Shown: piece after piece, positions 1 through 7,063 of the stretch
Layout: every line of letters starts with the position of its first letter
Numbering within the stretch: position 1 is the stretch's first letter
NCBI RefSeq assembly: GCF_900102215.1
Contig: NZ_FNBG01000040.1
Span: forward strand, 1 to 36,505
Source of the DNA: Fontibacillus panacisegetis
GTDB lineage: Bacteria; Bacillota; Bacilli; Paenibacillales; Paenibacillaceae
Length of the DNA stretch: 36,505 bases
Direction: 5' to 3'
The notes under the pieces: generated by a model
The model's input: only the letters and a program-made list of their open reading frames with translations
Databases searched by the model: none
What the model was told of the DNA's origin: nothing
Program-made: the position numbers and the translations under genes

Positions 1-351
1 CAACGAACCGTACAACGCCACATTTGGGAGAGCGACAAGGAAAAAGTAGCAAAATACCGGCAAAGTGATGCAGGAAAAGCCGCTTACGCCATACGATGCC
101 AAACTATAGAGCGAAGCTTCGCGGATGCCAAAGTGCTCCACGGGCTTCGCTATTGCCGGTTTCGGGGCAGAGAAAATGTACAGATTCAAGCGTTGCTAAC
201 CGCAACTGCACAGAACATTAAGAAGATAGCCCTCCACCTTTCCAGAAGGACTATCTCGAATATGCACAAGATTTCGTATAGTATTTTACATCTTCATTTT
301 CATTTTTCTTTCGATACTAAGTTTAAAAGTAGGGGTATCTCAACAGCCTGA
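1..351 (+). CDS. IS1182-type transposase, C-terminal part (5' end outside window)
   Basis: Frame 1 is open from the first base to a TGA at 349-351, so this is the tail of a longer transposase whose start lies outside the window. The segment around residues 37-60 (TIERSFADAKVLHGLRYCRF) matches the end of the DDE catalytic domain of IS1182-family transposases. The E of TIERSF is the likely third acidic residue, and the QALLTATAQNIKKIA segment after it is also typical. The last 30 or so codons run through low-complexity sequence into the element end. It is the only plus-strand gene in the window and points toward the cysK fragment it interrupts. The family call rests on motif resemblance; whether the full element is active cannot be judged. 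Confidence 0.8.
   Translation, partial: QRTVQRHIWESDKEKVAKYRQSDAGKAAYAIRCQTIERSFADAKVLHGLRYCRFRGRENVQIQALLTATAQNIKKIALHLSRRTISNMHKISYSILHLHFHFSFDTKFKSRGISTA
331..348 (+). repeat. probable right end (terminal inverted repeat) of the IS1182-type element
   Basis: AGGGGTATCTCAACAGCC lies where IS sequence gives way to the cysK reading frame on the other strand. The cysK frame stops making sense at about 349-350. The partner inverted repeat is outside the window, so the boundary is inferred to within a few bases. Confidence 0.5.
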
Positions 352-460
352 ATTTAGCTATTATTTTCGATTGGATTTGATGTTTCCTTGAAAAATTGGA
401 GAGCTCTAATAAAGGAGTGTTACCTACTAGATCTGTTAGATTTTTTGCAATTTTCGACAT
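350..460 (-). pseudogene. cysK: cysteine synthase A, 5' fragment cut by an IS element
   Basis: A strong ribosome binding site (GGAGG, 7 bases before ATG at 460) starts a 37-codon frame. It begins MSKIAKNLTDLVGNTPLLEL and continues to SKIIAKF. This is the conserved N-terminus of O-acetylserine sulfhydrylase (CysK), including the LVGNTPL motif. The frame then runs directly into the inverted-repeat-like end of the IS1182-type element. The PLP lysine segment and everything beyond are missing, so the fragment is inactive. CysK would make cysteine from O-acetylserine and sulfide. The rest of the gene may lie beyond the other end of the IS element, outside the window, in which case this is an insertional disruption rather than a deletion. 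Confidence 0.88.
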
Positions 461-482
461 AACGATTCCTCCGAAAAATTAA

Positions 483-503
483 TTCCAACCAAATTAGTTG
501 GAT
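483..503. promoter_or_regulatory. dyad upstream of the cysK fragment, possible operator
   Basis: An inverted repeat with arms CCAAC (485-489) and GTTGG (497-501), flanked by AT-rich sequence, lies 22-43 bases upstream of the cysK start. A plausible -10 (GATAAT on the minus strand) is just upstream. The position would suit a repressor such as the cysteine regulator CymR that controls cysK-type genes in Bacillales, but the match to the CymR box was not tested. Confidence 0.3.
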
Positions 504-511
504 TTTAATTA

Positions 512-766
512 TCATACTATCATGTATGGTAAATAAATACAAGTGATGTATGACACAACTAAATTGTAATCTAATATAGTATTTACACCTTTGAGATTTC
601 GTCTAATTTCTTTCCAACGCAATAATCGATGGATCATTTCATCATCAAGATCATTCTCTTCAATATCTACAATACTATTCCACCACTTAACAACATTTTG
701 GGGATTGTCCTTCCAGTTCTTCCTCTCAATTAATATTTGCAATGGGTCCTATTTTTCGTTGATCAT
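512..766 (-). pseudogene. small protein of unknown function, interrupted by an in-frame TAG
   Basis: GGAGGG precedes an ATG at 766 that reads M-I-N-E-K and then hits TAG. The same frame reopens at once (DPLQILIERKNWKD...) and stays open for 76 more codons from a TTG at 742 that lacks a good ribosome binding site of its own. The simplest reading is an original protein of about 84 residues carrying a nonsense mutation at codon 6. It is rich in Trp, Asp, Glu and Arg in the middle (KWWNSIVDIEENDLDDEM), suggesting a small soluble protein; I do not recognise the family. Its start is 22 bases downstream (minus strand) of the attC-like repeat at 788-925. Reinitiation at the TTG is possible. Confidence 0.5.
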
Positions 767-787
767 TTTCCCTCCACAATAATTTCG

Positions 788-925
788 TATATCGTTCATG
801 TATTTACAAAATAACCCAGTCCTAGATACCTCTTATCTTAGGCTGGGTCGTTTGTTGCTTAGCTTCTTCCATGATTTACATCTGACAACTAAAGGGCGAT
901 CGTCGTGAAGCGTGAATACGTAAAA
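788..925. repeat. attC-like structured repeat A (core type 1)
   Basis: Outer boxes GTATTTAC (800-807) and GTGAATAC (912-919) are complementary apart from one wobble. The GTTRRRY/RYYYAAC positions outside them are degenerate (GTATATC at 788-794). Inside is the type 1 core hairpin, with CCCAG...CTGGG around CTAGATACCTCTTATCTTAG, followed by a CTTCTTCCATGATTTACATC segment and GAAGCGTGAATACG. All these parts are shared with the repeats at 3288 and 34034. It sits 37 bases after the stop of the 963-1430 gene and 22 bases before the start of the 512-766 gene, as a cassette boundary would. Confidence 0.7.
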
Positions 926-962
926 ACCAATAATCATCAGCTATAAATCGTTGAAAAAAATA

Positions 963-1430
963 TCAAGTATTATTGTTCTTCAACTCATTATCAAATATTT
1001 CTTTCAAATTATTGTCCTCTACTGTATACATAACTTCTCCTCGGGTAACATAAATGTCCTTCTTATCATATTGTATTCGCACTTCTGATCTATTCTGTAA
1101 TCTAATAACTATTCCAGAACTTATATTTGAATTTATTGTATTCATTGAATTTACTGATTCTTGAGTTACTGAATTAAATATATTAATAATTTTTTGTTTC
1201 TGGTCATCCTTTAATTCAACATCAATATGCTTATATGTCGATTTCTTCAATACTACTTTGTTCATTCTAATACTCTCAATCTGTGATTCATCAATTTTTT
1301 GATGTAACATTAGTTCTTGCATAAACTTTTCATCTGAATCATTTGTCAAAATGGAGAATATCTCAAACGTAGCAAATATCATAAATACAACAATCAGAAC
1401 ATTTAATACTTTTTTGTTGATTGTATTCAT
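963..1430 (-). CDS. membrane-anchored protein of unknown function
   Basis: A 155-residue protein with one hydrophobic segment at about residues 8-28 (VLNVLIVVFMIFATFEIFSI), then a charged, Lys/Asp/Asn-rich domain. This predicts a short cytoplasmic N-terminus, a single membrane anchor and an extracytoplasmic domain. No lipobox Cys is present. The outer part has alternating hydrophobic patterns suggestive of beta strands (GIVIRLQNRSEVRIQYDKKDIYVTRG). I do not recognise the family. The start is preceded by GGGGTAAGTA, an acceptable ribosome binding site. It follows the broken nucleotidase gene with a 17-base gap and is followed by the attC-like repeat at 788-925, so both may belong to one cassette. 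Confidence 0.65.
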   Translation of the reverse strand: MNTINKKVLNVLIVVFMIFATFEIFSILTNDSDEKFMQELMLHQKIDESQIESIRMNKVVLKKSTYKHIDVELKDDQKQKIINIFNSVTQESVNSMNTINSNISSGIVIRLQNRSEVRIQYDKKDIYVTRGEVMYTVEDNNLKEIFDNELKNNNT

Positions 1431-1447
1431 TACTTACCCCATTTCTC

Positions 1448-1994
1448 TTAGAATGTCCCCGCGGCTTCTTTAACGTTAATAAAATATTTTCGAATTTCAT
1501 ACCAATTGTTCATTCGAATATATCCTGATTCATATATATTGTGGGGAGCTGTAAATAGTAATCCTTGTCCTTGAAATCTTCTAAAATGTCTTGAGCTATC
1601 ATCTATCATATAATCAGCCTTGATAATGCTTTTGTCACCACAAAAAAAATAGTTTACTTGTGGGATAAAAGAAAAATGTTCTGTAAGCCATTCAAACTTC
1701 GCATGAAACGATGATGGATGTTCCATTGCTGCTGTTGTGATGTAATCTCAAAGAACTTACTTAGTTCTTGAATTACCTCCTGACTCCCTTCCATTACGTT
1801 CAGGTCACGAAAAAACCTGGATCATCTACAAAGTCCAATATATCTTTTGAGAACTCGGGACGTATCTTCCAAAGCCTCGTTCCCATCAAATCTTCAACTG
1901 TTAATGATTCATTGTACTTATTATTATACAAATGTATGTGTTTTAAATGAAAATCAGCAATTACTTCATCCATATCGATTGCAATTTGCTTCAA
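1448..1994 (-). pseudogene. 5'(3')-deoxyribonucleotidase (HAD, NT5C type) with two frameshifts
   Basis: The start is best placed at TTG 1994, which has GAGGGTGA five bases upstream. The first segment carries HAD motif I (DMDEVIADF) and the NT5C-like LMGTRLW and FVDDPGFF. It stops early because a T run at about 1812-1817 is one T short; with seven Ts the frame continues as FFRDLNVMEGSQEVIQELSKFFEI. A second missing T near 1750 must be restored to reach ITTAAMEHPSSFHAKFEW, which leads to the HAD acidic motif MIDDSSRHF. The repaired protein is about 182 residues, normal for this family of monophosphate nucleotidases. Two single-T losses can be real decay or sequencing error. The gene follows the attC-like repeat at 2041-2197. 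Confidence 0.75.
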
Positions 1995-2040
1995 TGTAAT
2001 CACCCTCATTTATGTTTTTAACATGATTTATGCAGATTTC

Positions 2041-2197
2041 GGATAACGTTGTTGTATCTACGAACCTGAGAGGCTTAAAGCGTGCACGCGTTCGGGTCCT
2101 ACGGACTTATCCTCGCAGGGGTATTCGCTGAATCAGCATCTCTGCTTTCCACTCCAAACCAACGGCATAGCCCGCAGTTCTGCGAGATACTTACTAC
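2041..2197. repeat. attC-like structured repeat D (core type 2)
   Basis: The left end is GGATAAC then GTTGTTGTATCTACGAA. The right end has GCGAGATAC (2182-2190), which pairs with GTATCTacG of the left end. Where the type 1 repeats pair TTCAC with GTGAA, this one pairs CT(A)CG with CG(T)AG, so both arms have changed together. The core differs from type 1: a CCTGAGAGGCTTAA...TTATCCTCGCAGG stem, an inner GCGTGCACGC hairpin, and GCAGTTCTGC near the right end. It lies 2-3 bases past the stop of the HD gene and about 46 bases before the nucleotidase start. Confidence 0.65.
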
Positions 2198-2199
2198 AA

Positions 2200-2838
2200 T
2201 TAATCTTTAAAATTCCACTCACTATAAAAATGACTTAAATACTCTTCCATAAATTTATGTCTTTTCTGCGCTATCTCTTTCGCATAATTCGTATTCAACA
2301 AATCCTTAATTTTTAATAGTTTTTCATAGAAGTGGTATATTGCAGTTTTTTCATTTGACCTATAATCCGTATTTGCAGGATCTCGGTCCGGATTATGTAT
2401 TTGCTGTCCTTTCCAGCCCGAATAAACAAATGTTCTAGCAATTCCTATTGCCCCTAATGCATCTAATCGATCAGCGTCTTGAACAATTTGACCTTCTATT
2501 GTTTCCATCGGTTTATTTTGCCCGCCATTATAAGACATTGAAGATATTATACTCATGACCTTATCTATACACTCTTTATCATCAATATTCTGTCTCATCC
2601 AATTCCGTACTTTATCTAATCCTATTTGTTTTGATTCATTTATTTTTTCATCTGCAATGTCATGAAGAAGAGCTGCCAATTCACATATAAAAAAATCTCC
2701 CTTCTCATTCTTTGCAATTTCAAGAGCTATATTTCTAACGCGATTACAATGCCACCAATCATGACCGGATGGATCAAATTCTAGTTCTTCCTTTACAAAT
2801 TTCTCTGCAAGTTTGATAAGATTTTTATTGTTTTTCAT
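2200..2838 (-). CDS. HD-domain phosphohydrolase (YedJ/YpgQ type)
   Basis: A 212-residue HD protein. The start is placed at ATG 2838, preceded by AGAGGTAAAG. The longer frame from 2874 begins inside the adjacent repeat and is unlikely. The metal-binding motif is complete: GHDWWHCNRV at about residues 26-35, LLHDIADEK at about 56-64, and QDADRLDALGAIGIART at about 120-136. That pattern and the length fit the YedJ/YpgQ subfamily, some members of which hydrolyse nucleotides or pyrophosphate; the substrate here is unknown. The gene is flanked by attC-like repeats on both sides (35 bases after the one at 2873, 2-3 bases before the one at 2041), making it the cleanest single-gene cassette in the window. 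Confidence 0.9.
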   Translation of the reverse strand: MKNNKNLIKLAEKFVKEELEFDPSGHDWWHCNRVRNIALEIAKNEKGDFFICELAALLHDIADEKINESKQIGLDKVRNWMRQNIDDKECIDKVMSIISSMSYNGGQNKPMETIEGQIVQDADRLDALGAIGIARTFVYSGWKGQQIHNPDRDPANTDYRSNEKTAIYHFYEKLLKIKDLLNTNYAKEIAQKRHKFMEEYLSHFYSEWNFKD

Positions 2839-2872
2839 CTTTACCTCTTTTTTTCTGATTTTAGGCAATTTC

Positions 2873-2965
2873 ATCTAACGTTCTCGTATTCTCGAAACAA
2901 CCCGGCCTTTGCTAACTCTTATCTTAAGCTCGGTCATTTTGTTGTCTGAGCTTCTTCCACGACAA
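2873..2965. repeat. attC-like half-repeat B (core type 1, right half missing)
   Basis: The left end has ATCTAAC (2873-2879, a perfect RYYYAAC; GTTAGAT on the other strand), then GTTCTCGTATTCTCG and the type 1 core (CCCGGCCTTTGC...CTCTTATCTTAAGCTCGG). The shared sequence ends after TTGTCTGAGCTTCTTCCACGAC. The right outer box and right core site are gone. The break falls at the truncated 3' end of the neighbouring GNAT gene, so one deletion probably removed both. Confidence 0.65.
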
Positions 2966-2971
2966 TATTTA

Positions 2972-3232
2972 TTACTGTATTTTCTTTTTAAAGCCTTTCT
3001 GGTCAAATGTTCCGCTATCCCCTACTAAGTCATAACAAATAATTCCCATTGCAGTTCCGATCACTCTACTACCAGCCTCTGCAACAGCAACATAGTAATT
3101 AGAATTCTCGTTAATTCTTCTAAGTTGTTCTTCCATCTTATCTTTATCAGAGTCTTTTCCAATAAAATCAACAAAAAGATTAGATAAATCATCAATATCC
3201 TTTGTATCTGCTCTTCTTATAAAATACTGCAT
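2972..3232 (-). pseudogene. GNAT acetyltransferase, C-terminally truncated
   Basis: The frame starts at ATG 3232 with AGAGGGGTAA upstream and encodes 86 residues. It opens with a typical GNAT first strand and helix (MQYFIRRADTKDIDDLSNLF) and reaches the beta-hairpin region (YYVAVAEAGSRVIGTAMGII). It ends before the acetyl-CoA-binding Q/R-x-x-G-x-G/A loop and the rest of the fold. GNATs are normally 140 or more residues, so catalytic activity is not expected. The stop lies 7 bases from the broken edge of repeat B. The start is 56 bases from the intact attC-like repeat at 3288-3439. Confidence 0.7.
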
Positions 3233-3287
3233 CAGAATTACCCCTCTGTTTCTTTCCTTCCATTTTAAATTGAGTTATCGCGCTTTC

Positions 3288-3439
3288 ACTTAACGTTCTT
3301 GTATTCACAAAACGCCCCAGCCCTAGATAGCTCTTATCTTAGGCTGGGGCGTTTTGTTTAGTGAGCTACGCTACTTCCATGATTACACAACTGTCAACCA
3401 AACAATGATAGCCCCCGCTGCGTGAATACAGTGTTAGGC
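3288..3439. repeat. attC-like structured repeat C (core type 1, most complete copy)
   Basis: The outer core sites match integron rules on both strands: ACTTAAC (3288-3294, RYYYAAC) and GTTAGGC (3433-3439, GTTRRRY). Next inside, TTGTATTCAC pairs with GTGAATACA. The first inner element is a hairpin with a stem of about 23 bp and one mismatch (arms starting ACAAAACGCCCCAGCC and ending GGCTGGGGCGTTTTGT, loop GCTCT). A stretch of about 65 bases follows before the right box. The copy is 152 bp long. It lies 31 bases after the DinB stop and 56 bases before the GNAT start. Confidence 0.75.
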
Positions 3440-3470
3440 GCAGCTGCTGGCTTCCTCGAACTATCAAATT

Positions 3471-3914
3471 TTAGCTTTTAATTTGTTTTATATGATGCAG
3501 CATATGACTTAAGTAATCATCAAATAACCAACATAGGGTAACCCGGCTCTTATCGCTCAAGATACATTGTTTATTGAAATCCAATTCACTAGCATTTCTT
3601 ATGACATTCAGTATTTGTTTGTTAAGTTGTATCCATAATGTCAGTAAATCAGATTTGCTATAATTATTTTGATAATCATGAATTCTAACCCATTCATCCT
3701 GCTTGTATCCATCAATACTAATTGGTTCTTCAGTCAAAATTATTCTGACAAATCGGGAATGGTTGTTTACCGCTGAATCGCATAAATGTCCTAATATTTC
3801 TTGCTTTGACCACTTGTTTGAAGAAACCTTAGTAATAAATTCATTATCATCAATGCCGTTTATGAGCTTTGGTATTTCATCAAGAAGTTTTTCAAATTTC
3901 ATTATTGAACTCAA
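3471..3914 (-). CDS. DinB-family protein (putative metal- or thiol-dependent enzyme)
   Basis: A 147-residue four-helix protein of the DinB/YfiT superfamily. The characteristic segment is KWSKQEILGHLCDSAVNNHSRF at about residues 34-55, with a metal-ligand-type His in GHL. A C-terminal His cluster, YLSHMLHHIKQIKS, supplies further ligands. In Bacillales many such proteins use bacillithiol as a cofactor, but the substrate cannot be predicted. The start is uncertain: TTG 3914 gives the listed protein, while ATG at codon 5 (3902) is an alternative. The gene is followed by the complete attC-like repeat at 3288-3439. It is only distantly like the DinB gene at 23798. Confidence 0.8.
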   Translation of the reverse strand: MSSIMKFEKLLDEIPKLINGIDDNEFITKVSSNKWSKQEILGHLCDSAVNNHSRFVRIILTEEPISIDGYKQDEWVRIHDYQNNYSKSDLLTLWIQLNKQILNVIRNASELDFNKQCILSDKSRVTLCWLFDDYLSHMLHHIKQIKS

Positions 3915-3971
3915 GACTCATCACTCTTTCTTTATAAATTTCAGCAATTATGACTAATGAATAAGTCAAAA

Positions 3972-4181
3972 TTATTCTACAAGATCAATATCAAATTCAA
4001 ATGGGAATTCTTCCGCTTCCTGTGCTATAAAATCCACTTTATAAGCAACTCCGCTAAAATTATATAACTCATTGCAAAATGAAACGTTTTTGTTAATCTC
4101 CAATTCTTTTACTTTTTTAGAATTTGCATATGTAACTCTCCTCCAATAAAAGATTTTGTTACACTTAATTTCATTACTATT
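3972..4181 (-). pseudogene. gene fragment without a start (C-terminal 69 codons)
   Basis: One frame is open for 69 codons and ends at TAA 3972. The predicted text looks like real protein: FYWRRVTYANSKKVKELEIN, then NVSFCNELYNFSGVAYKV and an acidic tail ending FDIDLVE. No usable start exists in frame and the upstream edge is a TGA, so this appears to be the 3' end of a gene whose front part is lost. A well-formed ribosome binding site and ATG inside it (GGAGGAGAGTTACATATG) leads to a frame of only six codons and is probably chance. I do not recognise the family. Confidence 0.4.
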
Positions 4182-4254
4182 TCACTTTTTTATTAGTGTT
4201 TGATTACACTTTATATAAGTTTGGATTTGAGATACGGGTGTTATCGAATATTTA

Positions 4255-4872
4255 TCAGTCCAAGCGTGCAATAATACGAGCGATCGATGAATCTGTATTA
4301 ATAAGTAATGGAAGTGCAATGATTTCAAAAGAATTAACCTTCAATAATTGATCAACATTAGTTAGATTTTCAGCAATTAGCACTTGATTACTAAACAAAT
4401 ATTTATGAATTTCAAATGGGAATTTATCTGGGGAAGGCATATCCATTCCAATCAGTTTTATTTTCTTTCGCACTACTAATTCAGCAAATTCCTTCGTTAA
4501 AGTTGGATGTTCTGTAAAATACTTCTCTTGACCAAAATAGATACTATGGCCAGTATACAGAATTAAAATAGTTCCTTCACTTATCAAGTGTTCATACTCA
4601 TCCTTATATTCAATTCGATTCATTCCAGATACATTTAACAATGTTCCTTTCCCTACAAATGAATCCAGAGGAAAATCACTTATAAATAGTTCTGAACTGA
4701 TTAAATGCATAGGACCATCTATATGAGTACCTGTATGCATATTGATGGTTAATTGATGGTTACAATAGCCATCAGTCGTCAATGTACTGGTCTGTATTAA
4801 TTCCATCTCACTATCACCTGGATACACAGGAATCTGATTTTGAATAATATGAGTCAAATCTATAAGCTTCAT
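4255..4872 (-). CDS. cyclase-family metal hydrolase (kynurenine formamidase-like)
   Basis: A 205-residue member of the cyclase family (the Pfam family that includes KynB). The start ATG 4872 has GAGGG upstream. The N-terminus shows LIDLTHIIQNQIPVYPGD, typical for the family, and the signature metal site MHTGTHIDGPMHLI lies at about residues 45-58 (H-x-G-T-H-x-D-x-P-x-H pattern). Further family features are GMDMPSPDKFPFEIHKYLF and a C-terminal SFEIIALPLLI. Proven family members hydrolyse N-formylkynurenine or other amides. No tryptophan-degradation gene is nearby, so the substrate is unknown. The gene is AT-rich like the left flank and unlike the block beginning at 5214. No attC-like repeat directly adjoins it. 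Confidence 0.85.
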   Translation of the reverse strand: MKLIDLTHIIQNQIPVYPGDSEMELIQTSTLTTDGYCNHQLTINMHTGTHIDGPMHLISSELFISDFPLDSFVGKGTLLNVSGMNRIEYKDEYEHLISEGTILILYTGHSIYFGQEKYFTEHPTLTKEFAELVVRKKIKLIGMDMPSPDKFPFEIHKYLFSNQVLIAENLTNVDQLLKVNSFEIIALPLLINTDSSIARIIARLD

Positions 4873-5213
4873 TGAAATCCCTCATTTTTTTCTTTTTATC
4901 ATTGCGAAGATTTTCGATAACTCTTCCAAACATCAAACCATGATTCCTAGTAGTTAATTGCGTTTCATTCATTTTTCAAGTCTCGGGGGAACGATGTTGT
5001 CAAATGGTTTTTTGTTGGTTTACTCACACTACTAATTCGAGATTCAGGAAGATACTCCTTTTTCTATGCCTTAAAAGACCACTCCAATAATCCATTTCAA
5101 AAAACTGAATTTACCAATAACAAAAAGATATCCCATGAGCGTTGTTCATAGTAATCAACTCCCATGGAATAACTCTATTCTTGATTCTTATTTTCCTACT
5201 ATCCATCATTTAT
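4873..5213. other. intergenic region without a supported gene
   Basis: AT-rich sequence of about 340 bases between the 3' end of the AmCP-linked block and the cyclase gene. No frame on either strand has a convincing start and protein-like text, and I see no strong terminator hairpin after the FMN reductase. TTGACA occurs on the minus strand about 140 bases before the cyclase start but lacks a good -10. This is the composition boundary between core and left flank. Confidence 0.5.
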
Positions 5214-5750
5214 TCAAAGACGCCACTTCGACCGTATGTCCTCCACCGCCGCTAAAGCTCCGGCATCTTGCAGGATATCTCCAGGCTCATTGCCTTTACC
5301 AAGAACATAACCGGCAAATTTCGTACCTGTAAAATCAAAAATATGCTGGAATTGCTGAACAAGTGAAAGTCCCTTAATCTGAGGTTCGTCAGCGCCAATG
5401 CCAATAACCCAAGCTGTTTTTGTGGCGAACTTGGCTAAAAACTCCTCCCTGTTCTCCCGTAATGACTGTGACCAGCGATCAATGAATGTTTTCGTTAGAC
5501 CGGATGCTCCGTACCAGTAAATCGGTGTTGTAAACACAAGCACATCCTGGGCTAACACGCGTTCTAGCACTTGATGATAATCGTCATCCGGGTAAGGTCC
5601 CTTCTCTGAATGGCGGTAGTCTCTTATTGGTTCAATCTTATAATCAGACAAATGGATTTTATCTGCTTCAAACTCTTCAACTAACAAATTTGCTAATTGA
5701 TCCGAATTCCCATTTTTACGCGAGCTTCCATAGATCACTGCAATTCCCAT
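5214..5750 (-). CDS. NAD(P)H-dependent FMN reductase / flavodoxin-fold oxidoreductase
   Basis: A 178-residue flavodoxin-fold protein. The phosphate-binding loop for FMN is GSSRKNGNSDQLAN at about residues 8-21, and the flavin-contact segment FTTPIYWYGASGLTKTFIDRW is at about 73-93. Both are typical of the NADPH-dependent FMN reductase/WrbA-like group. It probably reduces FMN or a small quinone or enone substrate in the cytoplasm. It is the last gene of the co-directional block, 37 bases after the ATP-grasp gene. It could supply reduced flavin or tailor the product of the AmCP pathway, but that is inference from position. No terminator was found after it. Confidence 0.85.
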   Translation of the reverse strand: MGIAVIYGSSRKNGNSDQLANLLVEEFEADKIHLSDYKIEPIRDYRHSEKGPYPDDDYHQVLERVLAQDVLVFTTPIYWYGASGLTKTFIDRWSQSLRENREEFLAKFATKTAWVIGIGADEPQIKGLSLVQQFQHIFDFTGTKFAGYVLGKGNEPGDILQDAGALAAVEDIRSKWRL

Positions 5751-5787
5751 CCATCATCAACCTTTCTTCATATTTAACTTTTCTATC

Positions 5788-7053
5788 CTAAACCTGCGCG
5801 ATTTCAGCCTCCTGATGTCGATAGATCACCTTTAAGCCCTCCACTAACGCAACCGCCAATTCCTTGGCTTCCTGAGGGGTATCTCCTGTCGTAATCAAAT
5901 ATCCCAACCGATCATCAGAGCTTCTCGCTATCGAAATAGTATCACCAGCAGAAACATTGACGTGTGAGCGGATCACATTGGCATGCTGACTCAATTCTTC
6001 AAGACCCTCAATCCGTTCAAATACCCCATCCCTGTCTGCGATCACATAAGCGATCGAGGCAGCTCGATGATGCTTCTTGTGAAGTTCGATCGGATTGTCC
6101 AAATAATAGTTGACCGTTGCTTCAAAGATATTAATACCGAACGCCTGAACTAATAAATCCGAAGAAATGTTGTCACCTCCTGGTCTGCCGTTCACCTCAA
6201 TGATTCGTGGTCCCTTGCCAGTTAGCTTTACTTCTACATGACTCGGACCATTCTTAATTCCGATGGCCAGCAGCGCCTTAACCGCAGTCTGAACAATTTC
6301 TTGCTCCTGATCCACATACGAAGGCGTTGGAAGTGTATGAACAATCTCCACAAAATAAGGCAGCGGCGAAGTAATCTTCTCAGTCACAGTAGAAAAGATC
6401 GGCTCGCCTTCTCCCAAAAATAACTCTACACTAAATTCAGGTCCTTCCAAATATTCTTCAATTAAATACTCTTCACGGACTTGAAAATCCAAATAAGTCA
6501 CTTTGAACTCAACGATGATGTCTATCGCTTTTTGCAGCTCCGTAACATTGCTAATAAAATAAACATTTTGACTGCTCGCCGCATTCGTCGGCTTTAGCAC
6601 AACTGGATATCCGATCTCTTCCGCTGCCGCTGCCGCTTCTTCAAAGGTTCTTACCTTCTTGAACTTAGCGCTCGGAACATCGTGTTCTGCATAAGCTTCC
6701 CGAGCTAAATCTTTATTTCTAGATTTCAATGCCGCCTCATAGGGTACCCCTCTAAGTCCAAGACGTTCTGCTACCCTCGCTGTCAAATGTGACGCGTAAT
6801 CCGTAGCAGGAATGAGCGCATCCAGCCGATCCGCATAGGGAGAATGAATAATCGCTTGATAGAGCGACTCTTCATCCCTTATATCAGCAACTATCAAATC
6901 ATTGTAGATGCCTTCATATCCATATTTCTTCGGGTTGTCCGTAGACGATACAATGGAAATGACCTCATGCCCTTGCTCAAAAGCGGCTCTAGCAAAACTT
7001 ACGCCATAGAAACTCGGTTCGACAAAAGCAACCGTTTTGATCGTTGTCATCAT
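5788..7053 (-). CDS. ATP-grasp ligase (carboxylate-amine / L-amino acid ligase type)
   Basis: A 421-residue ATP-grasp enzyme with GGGGA before the ATG. The N-terminal domain (residues 1-110) is Rossmann-like, beginning TVAFVEPSFYGVSFARAAFEQG. The ATP-binding part includes GYPVVLKPTNAASSQNVYFI at about 148-167 and EEYLEGPEFSVELF at about 200-213. The metal-binding end is VEVKLTGKGPRIIEVNGRPGGDNISSDL at about 275-302. Such enzymes join a carboxylate to an amine through an acyl phosphate; close relatives include BacD-type L-amino acid ligases that make dipeptides. Next to an AmCP pathway it is a good candidate for coupling the released unusual amino acid to another amino acid. It is 10 bases downstream of the MFS gene. 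The substrates are not readable from sequence. Confidence 0.85.
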   Translation of the reverse strand: MMTTIKTVAFVEPSFYGVSFARAAFEQGHEVISIVSSTDNPKKYGYEGIYNDLIVADIRDEESLYQAIIHSPYADRLDALIPATDYASHLTARVAERLGLRGVPYEAALKSRNKDLAREAYAEHDVPSAKFKKVRTFEEAAAAAEEIGYPVVLKPTNAASSQNVYFISNVTELQKAIDIIVEFKVTYLDFQVREEYLIEEYLEGPEFSVELFLGEGEPIFSTVTEKITSPLPYFVEIVHTLPTPSYVDQEQEIVQTAVKALLAIGIKNGPSHVEVKLTGKGPRIIEVNGRPGGDNISSDLLVQAFGINIFEATVNYYLDNPIELHKKHHRAASIAYVIADRDGVFERIEGLEELSQHANVIRSHVNVSAGDTISIARSSDDRLGYLITTGDTPQEAKELAVALVEGLKVIYRHQEAEIAQV

Positions 7054-7063
7054 TTTTCCCCTC

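Noticed and set aside
788..3439. CRISPR array
   Set aside because: The repeats are 90-155 bp, structured, few and separated by genes rather than by short uniform spacers; no cas gene is present.
3288..3439. Repeats read simply as transcription terminators
   Set aside because: The core hairpin could terminate weakly, but the shared outer boxes, the conserved segment after the hairpin and their recurrence at gene boundaries in two arrays are not explained by termination alone.
4139..4155. Ribosome binding site plus ATG (GGAGGAGAGTTACATATG) as start of a gene
   Set aside because: The frame from this ATG ends after six sense codons; the protein-like text around it is in another frame that begins upstream.
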